A stretch of 64,000 nt of DNA from Roseovarius sp. ZX-A-9 (GTDB lineage: Bacteria > Pseudomonadota > Alphaproteobacteria > Rhodobacterales > Rhodobacteraceae): contig NZ_JAPWHW010000002.1 in assembly GCF_028369135.1 (NCBI RefSeq), positions 62,001 to 126,000 of the forward strand, written 5' to 3'. The first letter of the stretch is position 1. Each line of letters opens with the position of its first letter. Positions 8,979-17,985 of this stretch are shown one piece after another. The notes below the pieces were generated by a model. That model had not been told where the DNA came from, made no database searches, and saw only the letters and a list, made by a program, of their open reading frames with translations. Both the position numbers and the translations under genes were made by a program.

Positions 8979-9745
8979 TTGCGAAGGATCCTGATTGCCG
9001 TCACGATAAGGGTCAGCACCACCAGCATTGTCGCCACCGATGCGATTGTCGGGTCGATGTCTTCCTGAATGCCCTCCCAGATTTTCTTGGGCAGAGTGGT
9101 GACATTACGCACCGTGATAAAGAGAACGCCGACGATCTCATCAAAGCTGACGATAAAGGCAAAGATCGCGCCGGTGATCATTCCGGGAATCGCGGCTGGC
9201 ACCACCACCGCCCGCACCGTCTGCCAGACCGAGGCCCCCAGACTGCGGGCCGCCTGCGGGATGCGCCGGTCCAGATTGGCCAGCGCCGCGAAAACCGAGA
9301 TCGACACATAGGGCAGCGCCAGCAATGTATGCGCCAGGATCACACCGAAATTGGTGTCGATCAGGCCCAGCGTCACCCAGAACCGGTAGAACCCCAGAGA
9401 CTGCACCACCGGCGGCACCAGTATCGGTGTGATCAGGATCCACCGCGCCACGGTCGAGGCCCGGTCAGACAGGAACCAGCACCCGATCGCGAATGCCGTT
9501 CCGAACGCCGTTGCCAATGCCGCCACCACAAGCCCGATCCAGATGCTGGTCCAGGTCGCGGCCATCCAGCCGGGCGATTGGAAATAAGCGGCATAATGCT
9601 GCAAGGACAGGCCTTCCTTGGGCAGTCCGATATAGCTGGTATCGGTCAGAGAGACCGGGATCACCACCAGGATGGGCAGCAGCAGGAAGGCCAGGACCAG
9701 CCAGGCGCCCGTCGAAAAGAAGATGCGAAAGGTTGATTGGGCCAT
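8975..9745 (-). CDS. ABC transporter permease (PotC-like)
   Basis: Inner-membrane permease of the spermidine/putrescine (PotC/YdcV) group, 256 aa, with about six membrane helices. The cytoplasmic EAA loop (AARSLGASVWQTVRAVVVPAAIPG) sits in the second half. It partners with the PotB-like permease encoded just upstream, whose stop overlaps this start by one base (TAATG at 9745). With the ATPase and binding protein it forms an importer dedicated to the catabolic genes downstream. The substrate is inferred from the operon to be a hydantoin- or carbamoyl-type compound rather than a polyamine. Confidence 0.9.
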   Translation of the reverse strand: MAQSTFRIFFSTGAWLVLAFLLLPILVVIPVSLTDTSYIGLPKEGLSLQHYAAYFQSPGWMAATWTSIWIGLVVAALATAFGTAFAIGCWFLSDRASTVARWILITPILVPPVVQSLGFYRFWVTLGLIDTNFGVILAHTLLALPYVSISVFAALANLDRRIPQAARSLGASVWQTVRAVVVPAAIPGMITGAIFAFIVSFDEIVGVLFITVRNVTTLPKKIWEGIQEDIDPTIASVATMLVVLTLIVTAIRILRK

Positions 9746-10587
9746 TATCCACGCTCCAACAAGGCGCTGCGCAGGTTGACGAACCGCGCCGCAACCGCGA
9801 TCACAAGGGCCGTCGCCACCAGCAGTGTCACCGACAGCGCCGATCCAAGCCCCCAGTTCAGGAATTCCTGAATCTGATAGGTGATATATTCAGAGATCAT
9901 CAGGACGCGCCCGCCCCCCAGCAACGCCGGCGTGACATAGAAGCCCAGCGACAACACGAAGACCAGCAACGCACCGGACATCACGCCGGGCATCGTCTGA
10001 GGAAAATAGACCTTGCGGAAGGCGGTCCATTCACTGGCCCCCAATCCGCGCGCGGCGTCCACGTAAGAGCTGGAGATACCCCGCATGTTGGCCATCATGG
10101 GCAGCACCGCGAAGGGCAGCATCACATGGATCATCGCCAGAACGACGCCAAATTCATTATGCATCAGGCGCAGAGGTGAATCGATGATCCCGGCCCCGCG
10201 CAACGCATCATTGACGATGCCAGACCGCCCCAGAAGGACGATCCAGCTGAAGGACCGGATCAGCACCGACACCCAGAACGGCAACAGCACCAGCGCGATC
10301 ATCAGCGGCTTGACCCGGCCTGCGAAATTGCTGATCGCATAGGCCACGATATAGCCCAGGATCAGACAGCCTATCGTGGTGACGAACGCCACCCGGAACG
10401 TGATTACAAAGCTGGTCTTGACCGCGTTGGAATCGGCCATCTTGGCATAGTTGCCCAAGCCCACCACCGGCTCGTTCAACGAGATCACCCAGATCCCCAG
10501 CAACGGCCAGATATAGAAGACGATCATGATCGCAAGCGCGGGCAGAACAAGGGCCCAATAGCGAAACTTGTCGGAAAAACGTGGCAT
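9745..10587 (-). CDS. ABC transporter permease (PotB-like)
   Basis: Second permease of the polyamine/opine-type importer, 280 aa, with an N-terminal membrane helix (YWALVLPALAIMIVFYIWPL) and five more. The EAA loop is AARGLGASEWTAFRKVYFPQTMPG. The reading frame opens with TTG at 10590, but ATG at 10587 is preferred because it sits 6 nt after AGGAG. Between it and the binding-protein gene is a strong 12-bp hairpin. Confidence 0.9.
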   Translation of the reverse strand: MPRFSDKFRYWALVLPALAIMIVFYIWPLLGIWVISLNEPVVGLGNYAKMADSNAVKTSFVITFRVAFVTTIGCLILGYIVAYAISNFAGRVKPLMIALVLLPFWVSVLIRSFSWIVLLGRSGIVNDALRGAGIIDSPLRLMHNEFGVVLAMIHVMLPFAVLPMMANMRGISSSYVDAARGLGASEWTAFRKVYFPQTMPGVMSGALLVFVLSLGFYVTPALLGGGRVLMISEYITYQIQEFLNWGLGSALSVTLLVATALVIAVAARFVNLRSALLERG

Positions 10588-10606
10588 CAAACGCTCCTGT
10601 TCGGCG

Positions 10607-10633
10607 ATGGGGCCGGCGCAACGCCGGCCCCAT
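10607..10633. terminator. Hairpin between binding-protein and permease genes
   Basis: A perfect 12-bp GC-rich stem (ATGGGGCCGGCG at 10607-10618 and its complement at 10622-10633) closes a 3-nt CAA loop. There is no U-tract, so it most likely protects the upstream binding-protein mRNA from 3' decay and lowers downstream permease expression, as is common in ABC importer operons. Confidence 0.6.
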
Positions 10634-10669
10634 TGTCAGTCCGTGTCGGACAGTATCGGGTCGGGCTGA

Positions 10670-11803
10670 TCAGTTGATCAGCGCGTCGATATACAGCTCT
10701 TCCGCAGCCTGCTGGTTCTTGGCATACCACTCATCGTTATAAAGGATCTGGGTCGCCAGGTTTTCAGGGCTGGACGGGTTCCAGGCAGCCAGTTCCGGCG
10801 GCACGAGCGCGGCAGCCGCCGGGTTGATCGGGCCCGAGCCGATCAATTCAAGCCACTTGACCTGAAGCGCCGGATCCTGACCGTGGGCGATGAATTTCAT
10901 CACCTCTTCGGTGCCTGCGGGGTTGTTCTTGGGCACAACCCAGACACCGGGCGCAATCACACCGCCGTCAAAGCTGATGTCGAACGTCCCGCCTTCAATC
11001 TGGTCCTTCAGCAGGAAGGCGCGCGTGTGCCAGATATTGCCCATCGCAACCTCTTCCTGAAGGAACAGGTTCTGACTGTCGCTGCCCGAGCCCCAGACAA
11101 TGATGTTTTCACGCAGCTTGCGGAACATGTCGATGGCGCCGTTGATGCCATCCTGCGTGCCCAGAACCTCGTAAACGTCCTTGGTCGGGACACCCTGTGC
11201 CATAACCGCGGATTCCAGCATCCCGCGTACGGATTTGCGGAAGGTGCGCATGCCGGGGAAATCCTTGGTGTTCCAGACATCTGCCCAGGTCTTTGGCACG
11301 TTGCCGCCCAGCATCTTCGAGTTGGTGGCCAGCACATAGGAATAGACATAGTTGCCTACGCCGTTGGAATAGGCCGTGCCTTCGATAACCTTGTTACGGT
11401 CCACGATGTTGTAATCGATCGGTTGGGTGATGCCCTGCTGTTCCAGGATGATCGCGGTACCCATGCCGCTGTCGCAGAGATCCCAGACCACAGCACCGCT
11501 TTCGACCATGGCGCGGATCTTGCCGCCCGAAGGGCCAGAGCCGTCAACAATGACCTTCACGCCCGTGGCGGCGGTATAGGTGTCGCCCAGAACTTCCTGA
11601 AGAACCTCGGTCGGACGACCGCCCCAGTTTACCACGACCAGTTCGTTAGCCCCGGCCAGCGCCTTGCTGCCAAGCGCGGGCAACACGCCAAGTGCGGCCA
11701 TCGCCGAAATGAACCCGCGCCGGGTCAGGCGACCCTCGCGATAACGGTATGCCGCGATCTCGACCAGATCCAGCTTTGCTTCATGGTCAGTTGTATCAGT
11801 CAT
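10670..11803 (-). CDS. ABC transporter substrate-binding protein (PotD/F-like, Tat-exported)
   Basis: Periplasmic extracellular solute-binding protein, 377 aa, of the polyamine/opine family. After about 25 polar residues it carries a twin-arginine signal (TRRGFISAMAAL), so it is probably folded before export. The mature part starts near ANELVVVNWGGRPTEVL. The ATG at 11803 has AGGAG at good spacing. It follows the ATPase gene by 35 bp and precedes the two permeases. Ligand identity is not readable; the catabolic genes suggest a ureide or hydantoin. Confidence 0.9.
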   Translation of the reverse strand: MTDTTDHEAKLDLVEIAAYRYREGRLTRRGFISAMAALGVLPALGSKALAGANELVVVNWGGRPTEVLQEVLGDTYTAATGVKVIVDGSGPSGGKIRAMVESGAVVWDLCDSGMGTAIILEQQGITQPIDYNIVDRNKVIEGTAYSNGVGNYVYSYVLATNSKMLGGNVPKTWADVWNTKDFPGMRTFRKSVRGMLESAVMAQGVPTKDVYEVLGTQDGINGAIDMFRKLRENIIVWGSGSDSQNLFLQEEVAMGNIWHTRAFLLKDQIEGGTFDISFDGGVIAPGVWVVPKNNPAGTEEVMKFIAHGQDPALQVKWLELIGSGPINPAAAALVPPELAAWNPSSPENLATQILYNDEWYAKNQQAAEELYIDALIN

Positions 11804-11838
11804 GGCTTTCTCCTAAAAATTTCAGTTTTTATCAGCCC

Positions 11839-12924
11839 TTACGCGGCCTCATTCTCGTCGTTCTCCAGAACCACACAGGCATCGCGATCCCAGCCAAAGC
11901 TGACGGCCAGCCCGGCCTCGGGATGTACGCCCACTTTCCAGGTCGGGCGCGATACCAGGATCTCGCCCAACTCCTCATGCTTGACGATCACCTGACAGCG
12001 CTCCCCCAGGTAGCTGACCTGCCGGACAGTGCCCGACAGCATTTCCTTGCCGGCCTCGGCCAGCCGGATGCGCTCGGGGCGCAGTGCCACCTTGACGCGC
12101 TCTCCAATGGCCAGCGCATCGGGGGCATCCACCGGAAACGCGGCGTTGCCGATAGTACAGCTCAGACCGGTCGCTTCGCGGGCGGTCACGGTCAGGTCCA
12201 TGAAATTCGATTTTCCCAGAAAATCCGCCACGAACGGGGTGCGTGGCAGGTTGTACAGGGTTTCCGGGTCGCCCTGTTGCTGGATGCGCCCGTCCTTGAG
12301 GATGACGATCCGATCGGACATCGACAGCGCCTCGTCCTGATCGTGGGTCACATATATGAAGGTCACCCCCAACCGGTCATGCAGCGCCTTCAGCTCCCAC
12401 TGGAGGTCCGCGCGCAATTTCTTGTCCAGCGCCGACAACGGCTCGTCCAGCAACAACACTTGCGGTTTGAACGACAGCGCGCGCGCCAGCGCGATGCGCT
12501 GCTGTTGCCCGCCCGACAATTGCGATGGCATCCGGTCGGCAAAGGCGTTCATCTGCACCAGGTCCAGACATTCCTCGACGCGGGCATCAACCTCGCTCTT
12601 GGGGCGTTTGCGCACCCGCAGGGGGAACGCCACGTTGTCGCGTACGCTCATTGTCGGGAACAGCGCGTAGCCCTGAAACACCATGCCGAAACCGCGATGT
12701 TCGGGCGGCTCGCCGGAGATGTTCTTCCCGCGCAGCGATACCGTCCCCGATGTCAGCGGCGCAAATCCGGCAATCGCCGTCAGCAACGTGGTCTTGCCCG
12801 ACCCCGAAGGGCCCAGCAACGTCAGGAATTCACCATCGGCGACATCCAGATCGACACGGTCCAACGCGTTGATCTTGCCATATGTCTTGACTGCATTGCG
12901 GATCGAAAGGATTGGATCGGTCAT
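11839..12924 (-). CDS. ABC transporter ATPase (PotA-like)
   Basis: Nucleotide-binding subunit of the importer, 361 aa. Walker A (GPSGSGKTT), signature (LSGGQQQR), Walker B (VLLLDEPLSALD) and the H-loop (VTHDQDEAL) are all intact. A C-terminal TOBE domain follows. The frame opens upstream at a GTG (12990), but MTDPILSIRNAV at 12924 matches the family N-terminus and is preferred; its ribosome site is weak. It is the first structural gene of the leftward hydantoin operon, 117 bp after the LysR stop. Confidence 0.92.
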   Translation of the reverse strand: MTDPILSIRNAVKTYGKINALDRVDLDVADGEFLTLLGPSGSGKTTLLTAIAGFAPLTSGTVSLRGKNISGEPPEHRGFGMVFQGYALFPTMSVRDNVAFPLRVRKRPKSEVDARVEECLDLVQMNAFADRMPSQLSGGQQQRIALARALSFKPQVLLLDEPLSALDKKLRADLQWELKALHDRLGVTFIYVTHDQDEALSMSDRIVILKDGRIQQQGDPETLYNLPRTPFVADFLGKSNFMDLTVTAREATGLSCTIGNAAFPVDAPDALAIGERVKVALRPERIRLAEAGKEMLSGTVRQVSYLGERCQVIVKHEELGEILVSRPTWKVGVHPEAGLAVSFGWDRDACVVLENDENEAA

Positions 12925-13041
12925 GAGGGCAAGCTGTTTCTCTCTGTTGAGCGCGGCACAGAATCGCAGACCGCACCGACCAGAAAACACGGCAGACCGC
13001 TACGGCAAAATAAAAAACCGAGGCAAGAAAATAATCTCAGG

Positions 13042-13965
13042 TTATACCATATCCGGCACACCACCCGCTTGCGGCAGCGAATGGTTTGCGACGAAATCGC
13101 GGAAAAACACCTGAAATTGGTATGCTATATTCGATGTCGGAAAGAGGTTGGACATCGACGAATGCATATTCAACGCAATGGGGGGATCAATTGGGCGCAC
13201 CACGACCGAGCCCAGATTCCGCCCCACCAACGCATAGCCGTCGACCAGCGCCACGCCCAGCCCGGCCGCCACCATGTCCAGAGCAGCCATGGTATGACGC
13301 ACCTCGAAAAAATAACGCCGCTCTAGCCCGCGCTTCGAGAATGCCGCGTCGATCATCTGTCCCAAAGGCGTGTTTGCCGCATAAGAGATATGGCGAACAT
13401 GGTTGAGATCAGCGATGCGGATCGTCCGCGACAGCGCCATTTCGTGATCCTGCGGGCAGACACAGACCATCTGACCTTCGAAGATCGGCCGCACGGTCAG
13501 CGCCGAATGGCGCGGCGCGGTGATCGACAGGCCAAGTTCGGCGCGCCCACTGACGAGACGATTGGCGATATGATCGACATGACCCAGATCCAGTGACACG
13601 TTCAGCTTCGGGCGGGTCTTGAGAAATTCGGCGAGCGCATGCGGCAGGATACCCTGCCCGATCGACGGCGTCGCCACGATGCTCAGCCGCCCGGTGGTGC
13701 CGCCGCGCAGCTCTTCTATGATGGTTGCCACCCGGCGTTGCTGCATGAACAGATGCTGCGCTTCCTGCGCAATGTGCAGTGCCTCGGGGGTCGGAACAAG
13801 GCGACCACGCTCGCGCGCAAACAGCGCAAAGCCGACCTGGGCTTCGGTGTGACGGATCATGTTGCTGATCGCAGGCTGGCTGACCGCCAGAAGCTCTGCC
13901 GCCTTGGCGGTCGTGCCCACTTCGATCACCGCACAGAGCACTTCCAGCTGGCGCGCATTTATCAA
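13042..13965 (-). CDS. LysR-family transcriptional regulator
   Basis: A 307-aa LysR regulator. The N-terminal winged helix-turn-helix (ARQLEVLCAVIEVG to AVSQPAISNMIRHTE) precedes a type-2 periplasmic-binding-like effector domain. The start is TTG at 13965, with AGAGG 8 nt upstream. It sits at the junction of the two arms of the hydantoin island, upstream of the ABC transporter on the same strand and divergent from the D-carbamoylase. It is therefore the likely regulator of both arms. The inducer is unknown; a hydantoin or carbamoyl amino acid is a reasonable guess. Confidence 0.92.
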   Translation of the reverse strand: MINARQLEVLCAVIEVGTTAKAAELLAVSQPAISNMIRHTEAQVGFALFARERGRLVPTPEALHIAQEAQHLFMQQRRVATIIEELRGGTTGRLSIVATPSIGQGILPHALAEFLKTRPKLNVSLDLGHVDHIANRLVSGRAELGLSITAPRHSALTVRPIFEGQMVCVCPQDHEMALSRTIRIADLNHVRHISYAANTPLGQMIDAAFSKRGLERRYFFEVRHTMAALDMVAAGLGVALVDGYALVGRNLGSVVVRPIDPPIALNMHSSMSNLFPTSNIAYQFQVFFRDFVANHSLPQAGGVPDMV

Positions 13966-13968
13966 CCC

Positions 13969-13985
13969 AATAACCTCTGATTATT
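13969..13985. promoter_or_regulatory. Candidate LysR operator
   Basis: An interrupted palindrome AATAA-N7-TTATT lies in the 146-bp divergent spacer, just outside the lysR start codon. Its AT-rich character and spacing fit a LysR recognition site used for autoregulation. No second copy was found near the carbamoylase promoter. Confidence 0.35.
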
Positions 13986-14111
13986 CTATCTGCCCATTAT
14001 TTTATTTCACACTGATAGGTTGGCTGTCTAGCAAAATAGGAACGCTCGGAGAGGCTACAGACACGACGTCTTGCCGACCTCGACAAGTGCAGTGCAGTTC
14101 AGGAGACAAAT

Positions 14112-15047
14112 ATGACCCGTAGTGAGGTATTCGCCGTCGCGCAAATGGGGCCCGTAAACCTCGCCGATACCCGCGAGCAGGTGGTCGCGCGCCTGATCGA
14201 CATGATGCGCGACGCCCACAGCCGCGGCGCCACATGGATCACCTATCCCGAACTGGCGCTGACCACATTCTTTCCACGCTACATCTATGATACCCCCGAA
14301 GAATACGACGCCTTCTTCGAAGAGGGCCTGCCCTCGCCCGCGATGGTGCCGCTATTCGATCTCGCGCGTGAACTGGGCGTCGGATTCTATCTGGGCTACG
14401 CGGAAAAGGTGCATCAGGACGGGCGCACGCGGCGGTTCAACACTTCGGTTCTGGTGGGACCGAACGGCGATTTGCTGGGCAAGTACCGCAAGATCCATCT
14501 GCCCGGCACCAAGGAGCCGATCGGTGATCTGGAATTCGAACATCTGGAAAAGCGCTATTTCGAAGTGGGCGACATGGGCTTTCCCACGTTCAAGACCCCA
14601 TCGGGGCGCTTTGGCATGTGTATCTGCAATGACCGCCGCTGGCCCGAGACATTCCGCGTCATGGCCCTGCAGGGCGCCGAGGTGTTCATGCTGGGCTACA
14701 ACACGCCCACCCGCAACATCCACCACCACGAACCAGCCTACTTGCGCGAGTTTCACCACCGCCTCAGCCTTGAATCGGCGGCCTACCAGAACGCCGCATG
14801 GGTGATGGCGGCGGGCAAAGGCGGCTCGGAGGACGGGTTTGCGATGATCGGCGGCTCGATGATCGTCGCACCGACCGGCGAAGTGGTGGCGCGCGCGGCC
14901 TCGGAGGACGACGAGGTCATCACGCATAGATGTGATCTGGACATGGGCGCCTATATCCGCCGCTCGGTCTTCGACTTTGCCCGCCACCGGCGGATCGAAC
15001 ATTACGGCCTGATCACTGAACAAACCGGAATAAAGGTGCCCGAATGA
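14112..15047 (+). CDS. N-carbamoyl-D-amino acid hydrolase (D-carbamoylase)
   Basis: Nitrilase-superfamily enzyme, 311 aa, that hydrolyses N-carbamoyl-D-amino acids to D-amino acid, CO2 and ammonia. The Glu-Lys-Cys triad falls at E47 (TYPELALTTFFPR), K127 (KYRKIHLPG) and C172 (MCICNDRRWPE), the same numbering as the well-studied Agrobacterium enzyme. The HHEPAYLREFHH and YQNAAW segments also match that family. The ATG at 14112 has AGGAG upstream. It is transcribed away from lysR and overlaps the following DUF1028 gene by 4 bp. With the D-hydantoinase and racemase at the other end of the island it completes a hydantoin-to-D-amino-acid route. Confidence 0.95.
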   Translation: MTRSEVFAVAQMGPVNLADTREQVVARLIDMMRDAHSRGATWITYPELALTTFFPRYIYDTPEEYDAFFEEGLPSPAMVPLFDLARELGVGFYLGYAEKVHQDGRTRRFNTSVLVGPNGDLLGKYRKIHLPGTKEPIGDLEFEHLEKRYFEVGDMGFPTFKTPSGRFGMCICNDRRWPETFRVMALQGAEVFMLGYNTPTRNIHHHEPAYLREFHHRLSLESAAYQNAAWVMAAGKGGSEDGFAMIGGSMIVAPTGEVVARAASEDDEVITHRCDLDMGAYIRRSVFDFARHRRIEHYGLITEQTGIKVPE

Positions 15048-15727
15048 CCTATTCGCTCGCCGGGCGCTGCCCGGTAACCGGCCAGATAGGCTTTGCCGTG
15101 GCCACCTCATCCGTCTGTGTCGGCGCCCGCGTCGGCGCTGTCACGCAAGGCTGCGTGGTGTTTTCACAGGCCCGGACCGATCCGCGCCTGCACGCCGTCG
15201 GGCTGAGCGCATGGGCGACAACGCAGGACGCGCAGGAAACCCTTACCGCGATGGTTGTTGCCGCCACCGCGCCGCATTGGCGGCAACTGGGCGTTCTGCC
15301 CGCCACTGGGACGCCAGCGCATCACACCGGCAGTTCCTGTCTGGCACATTGCGGCGCCCATATCGGCGCGCACTCCATGTCGCTGGGCAATTTTCTGGGC
15401 AGCGACCGCGTCCTGCCCGACATGGTAGACGCCTTCGAGACCGCCAGCGGCACGTTGGCGGAACGGCTTCTGACGGGCATGCGCGCAGGCGAGGCCGCCG
15501 GCAGCGAAAACGAACCGCTGCAATCGGGTGCGATAATCGTGATGGGCACGGAAGACATCAAGGATGTCGATCTGCGCGTCGATTTCTCCTCCGATCCGCT
15601 CAGCGATATGGGCAGGCTTCTGGCCGATTGGCAGCCCAAGGCAGCCGCCTACCGTATCCGCGCGCTCGACCCCGATAACGCGCCCTCATCGGCCGATGTC
15701 GAGCGGGTGGCGCCAGCCGGGTCCTGA
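15044..15727 (+). CDS. DUF1028 family protein (second copy)
   Basis: A 227-aa DUF1028 protein, shorter at the C-terminus than the copy at 6828-7589. It starts MTYSLAGRCPVTGQIGFAV and has the QARTDPRLHAVG segment that corresponds to QHRTDSRLGDLG in the first copy. Its ATG overlaps the D-carbamoylase stop (ATGA), so the two are translationally coupled. The function is unknown. Coupling to a carbamoylase supports an accessory amide-hydrolase role (inference). Confidence 0.88.
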   Translation: MTYSLAGRCPVTGQIGFAVATSSVCVGARVGAVTQGCVVFSQARTDPRLHAVGLSAWATTQDAQETLTAMVVAATAPHWRQLGVLPATGTPAHHTGSSCLAHCGAHIGAHSMSLGNFLGSDRVLPDMVDAFETASGTLAERLLTGMRAGEAAGSENEPLQSGAIIVMGTEDIKDVDLRVDFSSDPLSDMGRLLADWQPKAAAYRIRALDPDNAPSSADVERVAPAGS

Positions 15728-15736
15728 CCCGGCCAT

Positions 15737-15769
15737 GATGCGGGCGGGTTCTCCCGCCCGTCCCGCATC
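15737..15769. terminator. GC-rich hairpin between convergent genes
   Basis: CGGGCGGG (15741-15748) pairs with CCCGCCCG (15753-15760) around TTCT, and outer repeats GATGCGGG/CCCGCATC allow an alternative longer fold. It lies between the convergent DUF1028 and M28 genes. It can serve as a bidirectional transcription barrier, although the U-tracts are poor. Confidence 0.55.
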
Positions 15770-15773
15770 GGGC

Positions 15774-17861
15774 TCAGACCGCCATCAACGCCACCATGCG
15801 CGCAACAGCGCAGGTGATATTGCGGGCATAGGCCGTATCCACCACCTGATCGCTCTGCCGGTGATAATTCGGGTTCGGATCGCTGGATGGCTCGCTAGCC
15901 AGGTTCGCGAAGAAATCCTCGCTCGCCAGCACCGCCCCCCAACCTTGCTGATGAAACGCCGCGTGATCGGACCGGTTGATCGCGCCGTCATATACATCGC
16001 GGTCGGGGGCCCCGCTCCAACTGGTGCCGCGATAGATCTGCGCAGGCCCCAGCGCGCCGTATTCTGCCGCCGCTGCCGCCAGCTTGGTGGCCAGCGGGTC
16101 GCTCAGGTCACGCACCGCCGGGTCGGTATAGCCCGCATGCACCTCGAACAGCAGTTCGGCATCCGAATTGTACCCCATCATGTCTGTGCAGACGACACCG
16201 TGCACCGGCGCGCCCATCGCCTTGAGATGGGCGGCATAGGCCTTGGAGCCGACCAGCCCGGATTCCTCGGCATTGAAGAAACAGAACCTTACCGTATGCG
16301 TCAGCCGCCCCTGAAGCGAAGCGAACCAGCGCGCCATCGACAGGACCGCCGCCACGCCAGAGCCATTGTCATCCTGCCCCGGTGCCGCATCGGTGGCCGC
16401 GTTATAGCCCGAGTCAAACCCGGCAGTGCTGTCGAGATGCGCGCCGACGATGATGATCTTCGCGCCAAACCCCGGCAGCGGGCATTTCAGCTTCCACCAC
16501 GGATACCAGGGGCGCAGTTTCAAAACCCGTTCGATTTCGATCCGGACCACCCGTTCGGGCAATTCGGCCAGGGCGTCGGGCGCAAAGCCCAGCTCCGGCA
16601 TCATCTGGGACAATTCATCAAGAAACGGGCGCAGCGGGCGCGGAAGTGGTTCGCGCAATATCTTGCGATACCGCTCCAGTATCTTCGGCTTGATGCGAAA
16701 TCGGCCCATCCCCGGCAGGTCCGCTATGATGTTGGAATGGGTGGCACCCGCATGGGTGAAATCATGCCGTGTCGGGCAATACCCCATGGCGCGCAGATCG
16801 CGCATCAGCTGATTTTCCACGCGTTTGTTATCTGGATGCGCCGTATGGCGCGACGCGATGGGCCCCTGCGTGTCCAGCGCGGTGACGCCCGTATAGCGGT
16901 GCAAATCATCCACGTAACAGGGCGTGACCGTCGAACAGGCGGGCCGCAGATACAGGATGGCCTTGCGCAGCTTGGGGTGGATCTTGACCGCTTCCAGAAT
17001 TTGCGGAAGCTCACCCACTTTGGGCGCCTCGAAATCGACGCTATCACTCGCGCCTGTCCGCAACAGGCCCGGATCGGGGGCCAGATACTCGGAGTGGCCA
17101 TGCGCGCCGTGCACGTGAAACGCCTCGGCGGATTCCTCCGGACGCATGGCGATCAGGATCTGACCGCGCTCGGCGTAGAGAACCTTGCGCTTTGCCAGCG
17201 CCGCGGAAAGTTCGGCCGCATCGCCTTCGGTCCGCGACCAGAACAGATCCTGCGTCATCGGGTCATAATCCAGCGGCTGCACCCCCAGCCCGGCCAGCAC
17301 GGCATCAATCAGGCGGGCGGGCGATAGCAGCGCAATCAGCGCCCAGTCAGGCGATTGTGGTTCGGGGACGGGCTGAAACCACATCGGCACCGCATCGCCC
17401 TGACGCACCAGACGTTCCAGCGTGGCGCGATCCCCCGTGACCCGAACGCCGATGGGCCGCGCCCCGGCAGCCAGCATCGGCAACAGCGCGGGATGGGGCA
17501 CCGGCACCAGCCCCGCGGCGGCCGCCTCGCCCCGCAGCCGCCGGTCGGCCGCAACAAGCGCAGTGGCCTCGTCGCCACCCGAAAGACTACCCAGATCAGC
17601 GCCGTCGCCATATTCCAAGGGCGGCAACGGCACTATCCGCAACCCCGGCGGCACAGCGAAACTGTCAGCGTCACCAGCAAAATCGGCCCCCATCAACCCT
17701 GGCACAGCCAGCGTGATATCCAGCCCCACAATCCCCGTCCTGGATGCCAGCCGGATCACATCGGGAAAAAGGTCCAGCCCCACGGGGCGGTCGTTCTCGT
17801 CAAGCCGTAACGCGCCGCTGGCCTGATCCAGAACGATAACGGCCTTGGTGATCTTGGTCAT
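15774..17861 (-). CDS. M28-family zinc aminopeptidase-like protein, long N-terminal region
   Basis: A 695-aa protein whose C-terminal third is an M28 metallopeptidase domain. The dizinc site is complete: H475 (GAHLDS), D498 (QDDNGSG), catalytic E532 and ligand E533 (NAEESG), an aspartate in CTDMMGY and a histidine in NPNYHRQSD. The first ~400 residues are not recognised. No signal peptide is seen (MTKITKAVIVLDQ), although most M28 enzymes are exported. The ATG at 17861 has GGGAGG upstream. It is the last gene of the leftward arm with the histidine phosphatase and HExxH peptidase, next to a divergent protease/NTPase operon. It would trim N-terminal residues from peptides; a role in a proteolytic cascade is an inference. 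Confidence 0.85.
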   Translation of the reverse strand: MTKITKAVIVLDQASGALRLDENDRPVGLDLFPDVIRLASRTGIVGLDITLAVPGLMGADFAGDADSFAVPPGLRIVPLPPLEYGDGADLGSLSGGDEATALVAADRRLRGEAAAAGLVPVPHPALLPMLAAGARPIGVRVTGDRATLERLVRQGDAVPMWFQPVPEPQSPDWALIALLSPARLIDAVLAGLGVQPLDYDPMTQDLFWSRTEGDAAELSAALAKRKVLYAERGQILIAMRPEESAEAFHVHGAHGHSEYLAPDPGLLRTGASDSVDFEAPKVGELPQILEAVKIHPKLRKAILYLRPACSTVTPCYVDDLHRYTGVTALDTQGPIASRHTAHPDNKRVENQLMRDLRAMGYCPTRHDFTHAGATHSNIIADLPGMGRFRIKPKILERYRKILREPLPRPLRPFLDELSQMMPELGFAPDALAELPERVVRIEIERVLKLRPWYPWWKLKCPLPGFGAKIIIVGAHLDSTAGFDSGYNAATDAAPGQDDNGSGVAAVLSMARWFASLQGRLTHTVRFCFFNAEESGLVGSKAYAAHLKAMGAPVHGVVCTDMMGYNSDAELLFEVHAGYTDPAVRDLSDPLATKLAAAAAEYGALGPAQIYRGTSWSGAPDRDVYDGAINRSDHAAFHQQGWGAVLASEDFFANLASEPSSDPNPNYHRQSDQVVDTAYARNITCAVARMVALMAV

Positions 17862-17876
17862 GACAGCCTCCCTATA

Positions 17877-17919
17877 GCGTTTCGAGATTTGGTTGAGACA
17901 CGACTTGGGCTCGAAACGC
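17877..17919. repeat. Inverted repeat upstream of M28 gene
   Basis: A perfect 10-bp inverted repeat (GCGTTTCGAG 17877-17886 and CTCGAAACGC 17910-17919) is separated by 23 bp, just before the M28 ribosome site. It can be an operator, an RNA hairpin in the polycistronic message or a REP-like element; the sequence does not decide. Confidence 0.45.
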
Positions 17920-17985
17920 GCGCAGCGCTCAATCGTGGTGGGCGTTTCGGCACAGAGTCGTGAACGGGCACTATGCCGAAAAGCG

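Noticed and set aside
7458..9068. A 536-aa open frame on the plus strand
   Set aside because: It is a shadow of the amidohydrolase and DUF1028 genes, and its composition is abnormal.
15564..17327. A 587-aa open frame on the plus strand
   Set aside because: It is antisense to the M28 peptidase, whose five metal-site residues are intact.
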